A DNA stretch of 64,000 nt from Shinella zoogloeoides (GTDB lineage: Bacteria > Pseudomonadota > Alphaproteobacteria > Rhizobiales > Rhizobiaceae): positions 2,793,501 through 2,857,500 of the forward strand of contig NZ_CP132311.1 of NCBI RefSeq assembly GCF_030733845.1. The letters run 5' to 3'. Position 1 is the first letter of the stretch; every line of letters begins with the position of its first letter. A program made the translations under genes and the position numbers. Below are positions 26,250-40,026 of this stretch, one piece after another. The notes beneath the pieces were generated by a model. It was not told the DNA's origin. It was given only the letters and a program-made list of their open reading frames with translations, and made no database searches.

Positions 26250-27782
26250 ATGACAGAGGCAAGGGGAATGGAATGCGGGCGCCCGTCGCTCCGCCTGACA
26301 CGGCGACTGGCCGGGCTTCTGCTCGCCGGCACCGTGCTTGCCGCCTTGCCTGCGCTCGCCCAGCAGACGACTTCCACGACGTCGATGACCTTCCCGACGC
26401 CGCTTGCGGGAACGGGAAGCGGAACCACCACCAACGGCGAGGTACCCGGCGCAGCCGACGGCACGTCCACCACGACGGGTGCGGACGCGACAACGGACAT
26501 GGACGCGACCACGACGACACGGCCCGCGCTTTCCGACGAATCCGCTGCCGCGCTCGCCGACGAGGGCGACGCCTTCGGCGCGACGGAGCGCCGGGCAGAG
26601 AGGCTGAACCAGCGCGAGGGCAATATCGACGGTTCGCGCAGCAATTTCGGCGACCCCTACGAGCCGACCGGTATCCGGGTCGGCACGTTCATCCTGCGGC
26701 CGTCGATCACGCAGAACCTCGGCTACGAGAAGAGGAAAAGCGGCTCCACGTCGACGAACCGCACCTTTTCCGAAACCGGCTTCCGGGGATCGCTGACGTC
26801 GGACTGGTCCCGCCATCAGTTGACCATCAATGCCGAAGGCATCTACCAGCGCAATATCAGCGGCACCGGCGAAACCGAACCACGCCTTCGGCTGAACAGC
26901 GATCTCAGGCTCGACCTCAGCGACGACACGGTCGCCAACATCACGGCCGGCTACGATTTCGAGCGGGAAAGTTCCAGCGATCCCAACGCCATCGACGGCG
27001 CCAGCGCCCAGTCCGGCGTCAACACCTATACGGGCGGCGCGCGCGTCACCCGCGATTTCGGCCTGATCCGCGGCACGATCGGCGCCGAGATCGAACGCCG
27101 CACCTATGGCTCGGCAACGCTGTCCGACGGCAGCAAGCTGATCCTGTCCGACCGCAACTACACGGAAGGCACGGTAACGGGCCGTATCGGCTACGAACTT
27201 TCGCCGGCCCTGATCCCCTATCTCGAAGCCTCCGTCGGCCGCTCGATCTATGACGACAAATACGATTCGCTCGGCTACGAGCGGTCGCATTCGACGCTCG
27301 GCGGGCGCGCCGGCGTGGAGGTGGATCTCGGTGAAAAGCTGCGCGGCGATCTCGGCCTCGGCTACCGGCGGGCCACCTTCGATGACAGCCGCCTCGCCGC
27401 GCTGAAGGCGCTGACGATCGACGGCTCGGTGCTCTGGTCGCCGCATCGCGGCACCGATCTGAGGCTCGGCCTCGCCACGACGCTCGAACCCTCGACCGCC
27501 GCCGGCGCGAGCGGCTACGTCTCCTATGCGGCGACGGCGGACCTGACGCACGAATTGCGCGACAATCTCGTGGCGCGGCTGAGCAGCGCCTATACGCTGC
27601 GCGATTTCCAGACCACCGGCACCACCGACCAGTCCATCTACCTGGTCGGCGCCGGCCTCACCTGGGATATCAACCGCTGGCTCGCCATGACCGGCGACGT
27701 CTCCTACGAATTGACGCGCCAGTCGGGCACGTCCGACACCGGCGTCACACGCGCCGGCATCGGCCTCGTCCTGCGGCGCTGA
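26250..27782 (+). CDS. Outer-membrane beta-barrel protein (BBP2-like)
   Basis: 510 residues. The signal peptide is preceded by a basic stretch (RLTRRLAGLLLAGTVLAALP, cleavage near ALAQQ); an alternative start is the ATG six codons in. A Thr/Gly-rich linker of about 80 residues leads to a C-terminal region of alternating amphipathic strands (GTFILRPSITQNLGYEKR, then LRLNSDLRLDLSDDTVANI), ending in GIGLVLRR. This is the layout of the putative beta-barrel porin 2 family (outer membrane BBP2) that is common in Rhizobiales. Neighbours kdsD and galU both serve surface polysaccharides, but the function of this protein is unknown. Its stop abuts the stop of galU with no spacer. Confidence 0.85.
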   Translation: MTEARGMECGRPSLRLTRRLAGLLLAGTVLAALPALAQQTTSTTSMTFPTPLAGTGSGTTTNGEVPGAADGTSTTTGADATTDMDATTTTRPALSDESAAALADEGDAFGATERRAERLNQREGNIDGSRSNFGDPYEPTGIRVGTFILRPSITQNLGYEKRKSGSTSTNRTFSETGFRGSLTSDWSRHQLTINAEGIYQRNISGTGETEPRLRLNSDLRLDLSDDTVANITAGYDFERESSSDPNAIDGASAQSGVNTYTGGARVTRDFGLIRGTIGAEIERRTYGSATLSDGSKLILSDRNYTEGTVTGRIGYELSPALIPYLEASVGRSIYDDKYDSLGYERSHSTLGGRAGVEVDLGEKLRGDLGLGYRRATFDDSRLAALKALTIDGSVLWSPHRGTDLRLGLATTLEPSTAAGASGYVSYAATADLTHELRDNLVARLSSAYTLRDFQTTGTTDQSIYLVGAGLTWDINRWLAMTGDVSYELTRQSGTSDTGVTRAGIGLVLRR

Positions 27783-28670
27783 TTACTTCAGGCCGGCGAC
27801 CAGCTCTCTCAGCGGCCCCTCGACCGACGGGCGGATATCCGCACGCTCCAGCGCAAAGGCGATGTTGGCGAGGATGAAGCCGTCCTTGGCGCCGCAGTCA
27901 TAGGTCTCGCCACGGAAGTGATAGGCGGCGAATTTCTGGCTGTCGGCGAGCTTCACCATGCCGTCGGTGAGCTGGATCTCGTTGCCGGCGCCGCGCTCCT
28001 GCGTGGCGAGGATCGAGAAGATTTCCGGCTGCAGGATATAGCGGCCGTTGATGAAGAAGTTGGACGGCGCGGTGCCCGGCGCCGGCTTCTCGACCATCTT
28101 CGTGATGGCGAAACCCTCGCCGACCTTCTCGCCGACGCCGACGATGCCGTATTTGTGCGCTTGGTCGGGCGCACATTCCTCGACGGCGATGACATTGGCG
28201 CCCGAATGCTCGAAGAGCTCGACCATGCCCTTCATGCAGCCCTTCTCGCCCTTCATGATCATGTCGGGCAGAAGCAGCGCGAAGGGCTCGTTGCCGACCA
28301 GCTCGCGGGCGCACCAGACGGCGTGGCCGAGGCCGAGCGGCTCCTGCTGGCGGGTGAAGCTCGTCGAGCCGGCGACCGGCAGGATGCTGTCGAGCAGCGT
28401 CAGCTCGGCCGTCTTGTTGCGCTGGCGCAGGGTTTGCTCCAGCTCGACCTGGATGTCGAAATAATCCTCGATGACCGCCTTGGACCGTCCCGTCACGAAG
28501 ATCAGGTGCTCGATGCCGGCATCCAGCGCCTCGTCCACCACGTACTGGATGACGGGCTTGTCGACGACGGTCAGCATTTCCTTCGGAACGGCCTTCGTGG
28601 CCGGGAGGAAGCGTGTGCCGAGGCCGGCCACTGGAAAGACTGCTTTGCGAACCTTACGTGTCTGAGACAT
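27783..28670 (-). CDS. galU: UTP-glucose-1-phosphate uridylyltransferase
   Basis: 295 residues from the ATG at 28670 ([16 protein letters not shown]); an extension of the frame upstream has no coding character. It makes UDP-glucose from UTP and glucose-1-phosphate for exopolysaccharide, cyclic glucan and LPS; rhizobial copies are called exoN. The nucleotide-binding signature is [20 protein letters not shown]. Other motifs are [39 protein letters not shown] and the C-terminal [11 protein letters not shown] good promoter lies at 28720-28748. Confidence 0.95.
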   Translation of the reverse strand: MSQTRKVRKAVFPVAGLGTRFLPATKAVPKEMLTVVDKPVIQYVVDEALDAGIEHLIFVTGRSKAVIEDYFDIQVELEQTLRQRNKTAELTLLDSILPVAGSTSFTRQQEPLGLGHAVWCARELVGNEPFALLLPDMIMKGEKGCMKGMVELFEHSGANVIAVEECAPDQAHKYGIVGVGEKVGEGFAITKMVEKPAPGTAPSNFFINGRYILQPEIFSILATQERGAGNEIQLTDGMVKLADSQKFAAYHFRGETYDCGAKDGFILANIAFALERADIRPSVEGPLRELVAGLK

Positions 28671-28719
28671 AGTCACCTCGTTAAGCCCATCGCCCTCATG
28701 GCCGGGCATATCTGCGCCG

Positions 28720-28748
28720 AATAGAATCCAATTGCTATTTTTTTGCAA
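28720..28748 (-). promoter_or_regulatory. Predicted promoter of galU
   Basis: On the minus strand TTGCAA (28748-28743), a 17-base A/T-rich spacer and TCTATT (28725-28720), placing the start about 43 bases before the galU ATG. Confidence 0.5.
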
Positions 28749-28869
28749 AGGAAGACGGGACAAAAGTTTGATGGTAAAGAATTTGTTGACTTCGTTTTTA
28801 TAAGTTTTGCGTTCAGCCGGTGGTTCCGAGCCATCGTACCGAAATTTTAAGAAACGGAAACGACAGCCG

Positions 28870-30090
28870 ATGACACAGAATCTGAAGACCGTTCTGCGCC
28901 GATCTGCGCTCACCCTTCTCCTCTCGGCGGGGCTTTTCGCTCATGCCACCGCGGCCCGCGCGGATACCCGCTTCCAGAAGTGGATCGCGGAATTCTACGC
29001 GACGGCGTCCGAGGCCGGCATCAGCAAAGCCACCTACCAGAAGGCGTTTTCCGGCGTCAAGACTCCCGATCCGGATGTATTGGAGAAGGCGGCCTACCAG
29101 CCGGAATTCAAGCACAAGATCTGGGACTATCTCGATTCGCGCGTCAATCCTTACACGGTGCGCATCGGCCGCGAGATGGCGAGCAAGCATGCCCGCACGC
29201 TGGCCGCGCTCGAGCGCCATTTCGGCGTCGATCGGCACATCCTGCTCGCCATCTGGTCGATGGAATCGAACTATGGCGCGGTACTGGAGAAGGACGACCG
29301 GCTGCATTACGTGCCGCGCGCGCTCGCAACGCTCGCCTATGCCGACAAGAAGCGGGCGAAATATGCGCGCACGCAGCTGATCGCCGCCCTCAAGATCATC
29401 CAGCGCGGCGACATCGCCGCTTCCGACATGACTGGCTCCTGGGCCGGTGCGATGGGCCACACCCAGTTCATCCCGACGAGCTACATGCTCTATGCGGTCG
29501 ATGCCGACGGCAACGGCCACCGCGACATCTGGAACTCCGTGCCGGACGCGCTGGCGACCGCCGCGAACCTGCTTGCCAAGAACGGCTGGCAGGCCGGCAA
29601 GACCTGGGGCTACGAGATCGTCGTGCCGAAGGGCGGCAGCAAATATTCCGGCCAGACGAAGACGCTCGCCCAATGGGCCAAGCTTGGCTTCACGCGCCCG
29701 GGCGGCAACGGCTTCAAGAACGGTTCGGACCGCGCCGAGCTGAAGCTGCCGGCAAACGGCGGACCGGGCTTCCTGATGACCAAGAACTTCTTCGTCATCA
29801 AGCGCTACAACGCGTCGGATTCCTACGCCATGGGCGTCGGCATGCTGGCGGACCAGCTCGCCGGCTACAGCGGCGTCAAGCAGCGCTGGCCGCGGCCGGA
29901 CGGCACGCTCGACATCACGGAGAAGTTCGAGCTCCAGACGCGGCTCAAGGAGCTCGGCTATTATGAGGGCGAGGTCGACGGCAATTTCGGCTCCGGCTCC
30001 AAGGCGGCGATCCAGGCCTTCCAGAACCGCATGGGCCTGGCGGCGGACGGCGAGCCCAGCCAGCAGCTTCTGCGCGCCCTTCGCCGCTGA
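28870..30090 (+). CDS. Lytic murein transglycosylase, MltB type, with peptidoglycan-binding domain
   Basis: 406 residues from the ATG at 28870. The signal peptide ends near ARADTRF (residue 32). The SLT2/MltB catalytic domain carries the acid Glu132 in [15 protein letters not shown]. Further family blocks are [39 protein letters not shown] and [20 protein letters not shown]-terminal PG_binding_1 domain follows ([19 protein letters not shown], then [18 protein letters not shown]). It cleaves glycan strands of peptidoglycan to 1,6-anhydro ends. It has no lipobox, so it is soluble periplasmic rather than a lipoprotein like E. coli MltB. A terminator follows at 30112. Confidence 0.92.
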   Translation: MTQNLKTVLRRSALTLLLSAGLFAHATAARADTRFQKWIAEFYATASEAGISKATYQKAFSGVKTPDPDVLEKAAYQPEFKHKIWDYLDSRVNPYTVRIGREMASKHARTLAALERHFGVDRHILLAIWSMESNYGAVLEKDDRLHYVPRALATLAYADKKRAKYARTQLIAALKIIQRGDIAASDMTGSWAGAMGHTQFIPTSYMLYAVDADGNGHRDIWNSVPDALATAANLLAKNGWQAGKTWGYEIVVPKGGSKYSGQTKTLAQWAKLGFTRPGGNGFKNGSDRAELKLPANGGPGFLMTKNFFVIKRYNASDSYAMGVGMLADQLAGYSGVKQRWPRPDGTLDITEKFELQTRLKELGYYEGEVDGNFGSGSKAAIQAFQNRMGLAADGEPSQQLLRALRR

Positions 30091-30111
30091 TAGCGCGGGC
30101 AAACCGGCTTG

Positions 30112-30135
30112 AGGGGCGCTTCGGCGCCCCTTTTT
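30112..30135 (+). terminator. Rho-independent terminator of the transglycosylase gene
   Basis: AGGGGCGC, a TTCG tetraloop and GCGCCCCT followed by TTTT, 22 bases after the stop. Confidence 0.88.
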
Positions 30136-30227
30136 GCTGGGCCGGTGCTTCCGCTTGCCGCCGGCATTTGCCATCATGCCGCCACCGAATGCCCGCAAGA
30201 TCGCGGGAAAGACGGGGAGCCCTCGCA

Positions 30228-31376
30228 ATGAGCATGACGATCCGGATTGTGCGCCTCGGCCTTGCCCTTGCCGTTTCGGCAGGCGTCTTCGCCACGGCTG
30301 CCGTGCCGGCAGGCGCGCAGGAACGCGTCGAGCGAAAATCGATCCTCCAGCTCCTCTTTGGCACGCCCAAGCGCAAGGAGGTCGAACCCGAGCGGCAGAT
30401 CCGCAAGCCCCGTACCGTCACCCGCAAGAAGAGACCCGCCACGACGGTCGCCAGGAAGCCGGAACCGGCGGCCGTCGAAAAGCTGCCGGATGCCAAGGTC
30501 GTGCTCGTCGTCGGCGACTTCATCGCCGGCAGCGTCGGCGAAGGGCTGATCGCCGCCTTCGAGACGACCCCCGGCATTCTCGTCGAGCGGCGGACCAACG
30601 GCTCCTCCGGCATCGTGCGCGACGACTACTACGACTGGCCGGAATCCCTGCCGGCCCTGATCGCCGAAACGAAGCCGGCGCTCGTCGTCGTCAGCATGGG
30701 CGCCAATGACCGCCAGCAGATGGCCGTCGCCGGGCAGAAGGAAAAATTCCGCTCCGAAGCCTGGACGAGCGAATACGAGGCACGCGTCTCGCGCATCGCG
30801 ACGCTGGCCCGCGAGAGCGGCAAGCCGCTCTTGTGGATGGGCATGCCGGCGTTCCAGTCTTCCGCGCTGACGGCCGACATGACGACGCTCAACAACCTCT
30901 ACCGCGCCGGTGTTGAGAAGGCCGGCGGCACGTTTATCGATATCTGGGACGGCTTCGTCGACGAGGAGGGCAAGTTCGTCACCTCCGGCTCCGACATCAA
31001 CGGCCAGCAGGTGCGCCTGCGCGGCTCGGACGGCATCAACTTCACCAAGGCCGGCAAGCGCAAACTCGCCTTCTATGTGGAAAAGGAAATCCGCCGCGTG
31101 CTGGGCGACGCCGCCGCGGACGGGCCCGGCCTGCAGGGCGACCTCAAGGACCTCGTCGTCGTGACACCGCCCGCCGAGGCTGCCGAAATCACCAAGACGC
31201 AGCCCATCAGCCTCGCCGACCCCGCGCTCGACGGCGGCACGGCCCTGCTCGGCGGCACGGCCATCAAGGGCAACGGCAAAAGCCTGCGCGAGAAGCTGGT
31301 GGACAAGGGCGAGACCGCCGACGCACCGCTCGGCCGCGTGGACGATTTCCGTTTGGACAAGACGGCGACGCCCTGA
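30228..31376 (+). CDS. DUF459 SGNH-fold protein, exported, catalytic residues replaced
   Basis: 382 residues from the ATG at 30228 with a GGGGAG ribosome site. The signal peptide ends near PAGAQE (residue 31). A Lys/Arg-rich stretch (about 47-77) precedes the SGNH domain. Block I reads VVLVVGDFIAGSVGEGL, with Phe98 where the nucleophile Ser of GDS is expected. Block III, VSMGANDRQ (157-163), keeps the Asn. Block V reads DGINFTKAGKRKLA, with Asn271 where the catalytic His is expected. This suggests a binding protein or an unusual mechanism rather than a normal esterase. Rhizobial DUF459 proteins are often encoded near transglycosylases, as here, and may act on cell-wall or surface polysaccharide. 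Confidence 0.83.
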   Translation: MSMTIRIVRLGLALAVSAGVFATAAVPAGAQERVERKSILQLLFGTPKRKEVEPERQIRKPRTVTRKKRPATTVARKPEPAAVEKLPDAKVVLVVGDFIAGSVGEGLIAAFETTPGILVERRTNGSSGIVRDDYYDWPESLPALIAETKPALVVVSMGANDRQQMAVAGQKEKFRSEAWTSEYEARVSRIATLARESGKPLLWMGMPAFQSSALTADMTTLNNLYRAGVEKAGGTFIDIWDGFVDEEGKFVTSGSDINGQQVRLRGSDGINFTKAGKRKLAFYVEKEIRRVLGDAAADGPGLQGDLKDLVVVTPPAEAAEITKTQPISLADPALDGGTALLGGTAIKGNGKSLREKLVDKGETADAPLGRVDDFRLDKTATP

Positions 31377-31391
31377 TTACTTTCCAGAACG

Positions 31392-31427
31392 AAAAAAGGC
31401 GCGCTCGTTTCCGGCGCGCCTTTTTTT
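31392..31427. terminator. Bidirectional terminator between DUF459 gene and gltD
   Basis: AAAAAAGGCGCGC, a 9-base loop and GCGCGCCTTTTTTT. Both strands end in a T-run, so it can serve both convergent genes (stops at 31376 and 31440). Confidence 0.85.
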
Positions 31428-31439
31428 GTTTTGTGCATG

Positions 31440-32897
31440 TCACCGCGGCAGCGTGGTGGCCCCCATCAGCGCCTCGTCGATCGCGCGGGCGGCCTGACGG
31501 CCTTCGCGGATCGCCCAGACGACCAGCGACTGGCCGCGGCGCACGTCGCCGGCCGTCCAGAGCTTGTCGACCGAGGTCTTGTAATCGCGGTCGTTGGCGA
31601 TGACGTTGGAGGAGCCGCGCTTGTCGGTGTTGATGGCGAGCTTGTCGCCGAGGTCCTTCAGCACGCTGCCGGTGAAGGGGCCGCGGAAGCCGATGGCGAT
31701 GAAGGCGAGGTCTGCCTTGATGATGAACTCCGTGCCGGCGATCGGCTTGCGGCGGTCGTCCACTTGGCAGCACTTGACGCCCGTCAGCACGCCGTCCTCG
31801 TCGCCGACGAATTCGAGCGTGCCGACCTGGAACTCGCGCACGGCGCCTTCGGCCTGCGAGGAGGAGGTGCGCATCTTCGTTGCCCAGAACGGCCAGACGG
31901 CGAGCTTGTCTTCCTTTTCCGGCGGCTGCGGGCGGATGTCGAGCTGGGTCACCTTCACCGCGCCCTGGCGGAAGGCCGTGCCGACGCAGTCCGAGGCCGT
32001 ATCGCCGCCGCCGACGACGACGATGTGCTTGCCGCCGGCAAGGATCGGATCGGACGGCCAGCCGACGCTGTCGATGTTCTCGCGGCCGACGCGGCGGTTC
32101 TGCTGCACGAGATAGGGCATGGCATCGTGCACGCCGGCAAAGTCGACGCCCGGAATGCCTGCATCGCGCGGGGTTTCCGAGCCACCGCAATAGAGCACGG
32201 CGTCATGCTCGGCGAACATCTCGTCCATCTTCTTGTCGACGCCGACATTGACGCCGTAGTGGAAGGTCACGCCCTCGCCGCGCATCTGGTCGACACGGCG
32301 GTCGATGAAGTTCTTCTCCATCTTGAAGTCCGGAATGCCGTAGCGCAGCAGGCCACCAGCCTTGGATTCGCGCTCGTAGAGATGCACCTCGTGGCCGGCG
32401 CGGGCGAGCTGCTGGGCCGCCGCCATGCCGGCGGGGCCGGAGCCGATGACGGCGACCTTCTTGCCGGTCTTCACCGTCGCCGGCTGCGGCACGATATAGC
32501 CCATCTCATAGGCCTTGTCGGCGATCGCCTGCTCCACCGTCTTGATGGAGACCGGCATATCCTCGAGGTTCAGCGTGCAGGCCTCCTCGCAGGGCGCGGG
32601 GCAGACGCGGCCGGTGAATTCCGGGAAGTTGTTGGTCGAGTGCAGGTTGCGGATCGCCTCATCCCAGTTGCCGTTGTAGACGAGGTCGTTCCAGTCCGGG
32701 ATCTGGTTGTGCACCGGACAACCGGTCGGACCGTGGCAATAGGGAATGCCGCAGTCCATGCAGCGCGCGGCCTGCTTCTGGACCTCCGGGTCCGACATCG
32801 GGATGGTGAATTCGCGGAAATGGCGGATGCGGTCGGAGGCCGGCTGATACTTCGCCACCTGCCGGTCGATTTCCATGAAACCAGTTACCTTGCCCAC
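31440..32897 (-). CDS. gltD: Glutamate synthase small subunit
   Basis: 485 residues. GltD passes electrons from NADPH to GltB for glutamate formation from glutamine and 2-oxoglutarate. The N-terminal iron-sulfur region has ARCMDCGIPYC, GPTGCPVHNQIP and CPAPCEEACTLN. The FAD site is KVAVIGSGPAGMAAAQQLA with LYERESKAGGLLRYGIPDF. The NADPH site is HIVVVGGGDTASDCVGTA. The C-terminal FAD motif is LWTAGDVRRGQSLVVWAI. It is cotranscribed with gltB, separated from it by a small membrane ORF. Confidence 0.96.
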   Translation of the reverse strand: MGKVTGFMEIDRQVAKYQPASDRIRHFREFTIPMSDPEVQKQAARCMDCGIPYCHGPTGCPVHNQIPDWNDLVYNGNWDEAIRNLHSTNNFPEFTGRVCPAPCEEACTLNLEDMPVSIKTVEQAIADKAYEMGYIVPQPATVKTGKKVAVIGSGPAGMAAAQQLARAGHEVHLYERESKAGGLLRYGIPDFKMEKNFIDRRVDQMRGEGVTFHYGVNVGVDKKMDEMFAEHDAVLYCGGSETPRDAGIPGVDFAGVHDAMPYLVQQNRRVGRENIDSVGWPSDPILAGGKHIVVVGGGDTASDCVGTAFRQGAVKVTQLDIRPQPPEKEDKLAVWPFWATKMRTSSSQAEGAVREFQVGTLEFVGDEDGVLTGVKCCQVDDRRKPIAGTEFIIKADLAFIAIGFRGPFTGSVLKDLGDKLAINTDKRGSSNVIANDRDYKTSVDKLWTAGDVRRGQSLVVWAIREGRQAARAIDEALMGATTLPR

Positions 32898-32912
32898 TTC
32901 AGTAATCCTTGC

Positions 32913-33079
32913 TCAAAGCGGGGCGCCCGCAGGCCCCCAGTACCAGTAGGCGGCTCCAACCACCAAACCCAGTACGATGAATTCGATCCTGATCTCTCCG
33001 TTGACGAGTGTCGCGATTACGGGAACCGCGACTGTCACGCCCAGCGAAACCAGCCGGTGAAGGTTGGTGAACCGCTGCC

Positions 33080-33083
<4 letters not shown>
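32913..33083 (-). CDS. Small membrane protein between gltB and gltD
   Basis: 56 residues starting at a GTG that overlaps the gltB stop (GTGA, 33083-33080), the pattern of translational coupling. The product begins with a short basic segment ([10 protein letters not shown]), then two hydrophobic stretches ([16 protein letters not shown] and [18 protein letters not shown]). It is therefore likely a small inner-membrane protein. I do not recognise a family. The open frame extends upstream inside gltB but has no good start there. It fills most of the gap between gltB and gltD and ends 15 bases before the gltD start. That position suggests a role tied to glutamate synthase or simply a passenger; it could also be non-coding. 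Confidence 0.6.
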
Positions 33084-37801
<4,718 letters not shown>

Positions 37802-38038
37802 TTTCTTTCCTCCTGTGGCCCGCCTTTCGCGGGATTTCGTTCTTGCCCCGGAACCGCCATTTGCCTTCCGGCAAACCGTCCGACGGGCGTCGGCAGCATG
37901 AACCTGATGCGACCATAAAAGCGACGGCCGATCGGGTGCGATCATCGGGACCGTCGAGGCGCTGGGGCATTCATGGGGAGAGTTCCCCGCTGCCCGGCGC
38001 CGTTCGGGCATCCTCTCGCCGGTCGCGAAAGGCGCCTC

Positions 38039-38082
38039 TTCGGTCTCTTGACCGAAATAGGACAGCAAACCTGTCCTATTTC
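38039..38082. other. Two overlapping inverted repeats in the gltB-threonine aldolase gap
   Basis: The gap between gltB (start 37801) and the divergent aldolase gene (start 38323) is 521 bases and has no convincing gene. It holds TTCGGTC-TCTT-GACCGAA (38039-38056) and GAAATAGGACAG-CAAAC-CTGTCCTATTTC (38054-38082), both perfect. They share the bases GAA, so as RNA hairpins the two would compete at that edge. They could be an operator for an unknown regulator or a leader structure of gltB. The motif matches no site I know. Confidence 0.5.
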
Positions 38083-38244
38083 ATGGGCTCTATGCCAGAA
38101 ACACCCCTACCCTGCAAGGCCATCATGCCAAATAATCACCACATCATGAAGAAAAATTGCCCGCGCCGATGACGCCTTGAAATTAAATTACGAGCCTTCG
38201 GCCCTTTGTTTCCGTTCCTTTCATTTTGCCGAAAAGCCGGGTTT

Positions 38245-38289
38245 TTGCCGGAATCCGGCAATTGATCGCCTTCATTTCTCCACTATGGT
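38245..38289 (+). promoter_or_regulatory. Promoter and 17-bp palindromic operator of the threonine aldolase gene
   Basis: A perfect palindrome, TTGCCGGA-A-TCCGGCAA (38245-38261), abuts a promoter: TTGATC (38262-38267), 16 bases, TATGGT (38284-38289). Lrp/AsnC-like regulators often bind such sites, but the regulator is not encoded here. Confidence 0.5.
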
Positions 38290-38322
38290 CCCTTTCGGAC
38301 CCTCATTCGCACAGGAAACCGC

Positions 38323-39369
38323 ATGTTTTTCGCTTCCGACAACTGGGCAGGCGCCCATCCCGCCATTGCAAGAAGCCTCGTGGAGGCGGCCAACGGCTTC
38401 GCCTCGGCCTATGGCACCAGTGACCTCGACAAGCGTGTGGAAAAGACCTTTTCCGAAATCTTCGAGCGTGACGTCGCCGTCTTCTTCGTCGGCACGGGCA
38501 CGGCGGCCAATTCGCTGGCGCTCGCCAGCTTCAACCGGCCGGGCGGACAGGTGTTCTGCCACCGCGAGGCCCATGTGAATGTCGACGAGTGCAACGCGCC
38601 GGAATTTTTCGCGACGGGTTCCAAGCTCGTGCCGATCGACGGCCCCGCCGGCAAGATCGCACCCGATGCCCTCGCCGCCACCATCGGCCGTTTCCCGCCG
38701 GATTTCGTGCATGGTGGCCAGCCGATGGCCGTCACCATCACCCAGGCGACGGAAGCCGGCACGGCCTATTCGCTCGACGAGATTTCCGCCCTTTCCGACG
38801 TGACCAAGCAGACAGGCCTGCCGCTGCACATGGACGGCGCGCGCTTCGCCAACGCCCTCGTCCATCTCGGCGCGACGCCGGCGGAGATGACCTGGAAGCG
38901 CGGCGTCGACATCCTCTCCTTCGGCGGCACCAAGAACGGCTGCTGGTGCGCCGAGGCGCTCGTGCTGTTCGATCCCGGCAAGGCCCGGCAGATGCATTAC
39001 CTGCGCAAGCGCTCCGCCCAGCTCTTCTCCAAGTCGCGCTTCATCGCCGCCCAGTTCGACGCCTATTTCCGGGACGACCTGTGGCTCGACCTCGCCCGCC
39101 ATTCCAACGCCATGGCAAAACGCCTCGCCGCCGGCTTCACGGCCTCCGGCACGGCGCGCCTTGCCTGGCCGACGGGTTCGAACGAGCTCTTCGCCATCAT
39201 CCGCAACGATGCGATCAAGGCCCTGCGAGAAAAGGGCGCCACCTTCTACGACTGGCCGGCCGGCCCGGCGCTGAAAGCGAGCATGCGCGAGGACGAAACC
39301 CTCATCCGCCTCGTCACCAGCTTCGCGACGAGCGAAGCAGACGTGGACGGCTTCCTTTCGGCGCTTTGA
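38323..39369 (+). CDS. Low-specificity threonine aldolase family protein
   Basis: 348 residues. The PLP enzyme splits threonine or allo-threonine to glycine and acetaldehyde and can act on other beta-hydroxy amino acids. It begins MFFASDNWAGAHPAIARSL (the family's SDN motif), then VFFVGTGTAANSLALA, HVNVDECNAPEFFATGSKL, GLPLHMDGARFANALVHLG and the PLP lysine in DILSFGGTKNGCWCAEAL. The length is standard. Substrate preference cannot be read from the sequence. The upstream palindrome (38245) suggests amino-acid-responsive control. Confidence 0.9.
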   Translation: MFFASDNWAGAHPAIARSLVEAANGFASAYGTSDLDKRVEKTFSEIFERDVAVFFVGTGTAANSLALASFNRPGGQVFCHREAHVNVDECNAPEFFATGSKLVPIDGPAGKIAPDALAATIGRFPPDFVHGGQPMAVTITQATEAGTAYSLDEISALSDVTKQTGLPLHMDGARFANALVHLGATPAEMTWKRGVDILSFGGTKNGCWCAEALVLFDPGKARQMHYLRKRSAQLFSKSRFIAAQFDAYFRDDLWLDLARHSNAMAKRLAAGFTASGTARLAWPTGSNELFAIIRNDAIKALREKGATFYDWPAGPALKASMREDETLIRLVTSFATSEADVDGFLSAL

Positions 39370-39372
39370 GAC

Positions 39373-39400
39373 AAAAAAAGCGGCGCCCTGCGGCGCCGCC
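39373..39400 (-). terminator. Terminator of hsp20
   Basis: GCGGCGCC, CTGC, GGCGCCGC; read on the minus strand it ends in seven T, 25 bases after the hsp20 stop. On the plus strand it is followed only by TTCTTC and may weakly serve the aldolase gene. Confidence 0.8.
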
Positions 39401-39424
39401 TTCTTCATGCCAAGTGAAGCGAGA

Positions 39425-39886
39425 TCAATTGTTCTGCGCTTCGATCTGCTTGGCTTCGCGCTGGACGGCCGCGATCTCGATGCGGCGCGGCTTGGCGGCT
39501 TCCGGGATCTCGCGCAGGAGATCGATGTGGAGAAGGCCGTTCTTCAGCGAAGCGGCGCGCACTTCCACATGGTCGGCGAGCTGGAAGCGGCGCTCGAAGG
39601 CGCGCTTGGCGATGCCGCGATAGAGATACTGGCTCTCGTCAGCCGCATCGTCCTTCTTCTCGCCCTTGACCGTCAGCGCATGTTCGCGCGCTTCGATCGA
39701 CAGTTCGCTTTCGTCGAAACCGGCAACCGCCATGGTGATGCGGTAGGTGTTTTCGCCGGTGCGCTCGATGTTGTATGGCGGGTAGCTCTGGGCCTGGTCG
39801 GGCTGGCCGAGGCTGTCGAGCATGGTGAAGAGACGGTCGAAGCCGACGGTGGAACGGTAGAGGGGGGAGAAATCGACGTGACGCAT
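39425..39886 (-). CDS. Small heat-shock protein Hsp20 (IbpA-like)
   Basis: 153 residues. An ATP-independent holdase that keeps unfolding proteins soluble under heat stress. The N-terminal arm FSPLYRSTVGFDRLFTML is typical of rhizobial class A Hsp20 proteins. The alpha-crystallin domain spans about 38-130 (YNIERTGENTYRITMAVAGF, then FERRFQLADHVEVRAASLKN, then GLLHIDLLREIPE with the terminal GxLxI motif), followed by a short tail (AKPRRIEIA). It has a strong AGGAGG site that lies inside a ROSE-like hairpin and a sigma-32-type promoter. Confidence 0.94.
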   Translation of the reverse strand: MRHVDFSPLYRSTVGFDRLFTMLDSLGQPDQAQSYPPYNIERTGENTYRITMAVAGFDESELSIEAREHALTVKGEKKDDAADESQYLYRGIAKRAFERRFQLADHVEVRAASLKNGLLHIDLLREIPEAAKPRRIEIAAVQREAKQIEAQNN

Positions 39887-40019
39887 GGTGTCCTCCTTTA
39901 GAGCAACGGTTGCGATCCTTCTGAAGGCCGCCCCCGATTTCCGAAGGTGCGGCCCGGTTCATCCGGCCTCCGCCCCTTTTGTGGCGACGGAAACCTCGAC
40001 GGACCCTTGCGGCGCCCGT
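39887..40019 (-). promoter_or_regulatory. ROSE-like RNA thermometer in the hsp20 leader
   Basis: The last hairpin pairs TTGCT with the Shine-Dalgarno AGGAGG across a CTAA loop (TTGCTCTAAAGGAGG just before the ATG), including the G-G opposition characteristic of ROSE elements. Upstream, GGCCGC/GCGGCC and CCTTC/GAAGG form further stems, giving the multi-hairpin leader of about 130 bases expected for rhizobial hsp20 genes. At high temperature the last hairpin melts and frees the ribosome site. The 5' boundary is inferred from the promoter. Confidence 0.75.
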
Positions 40020-40026
40020 GACGATG

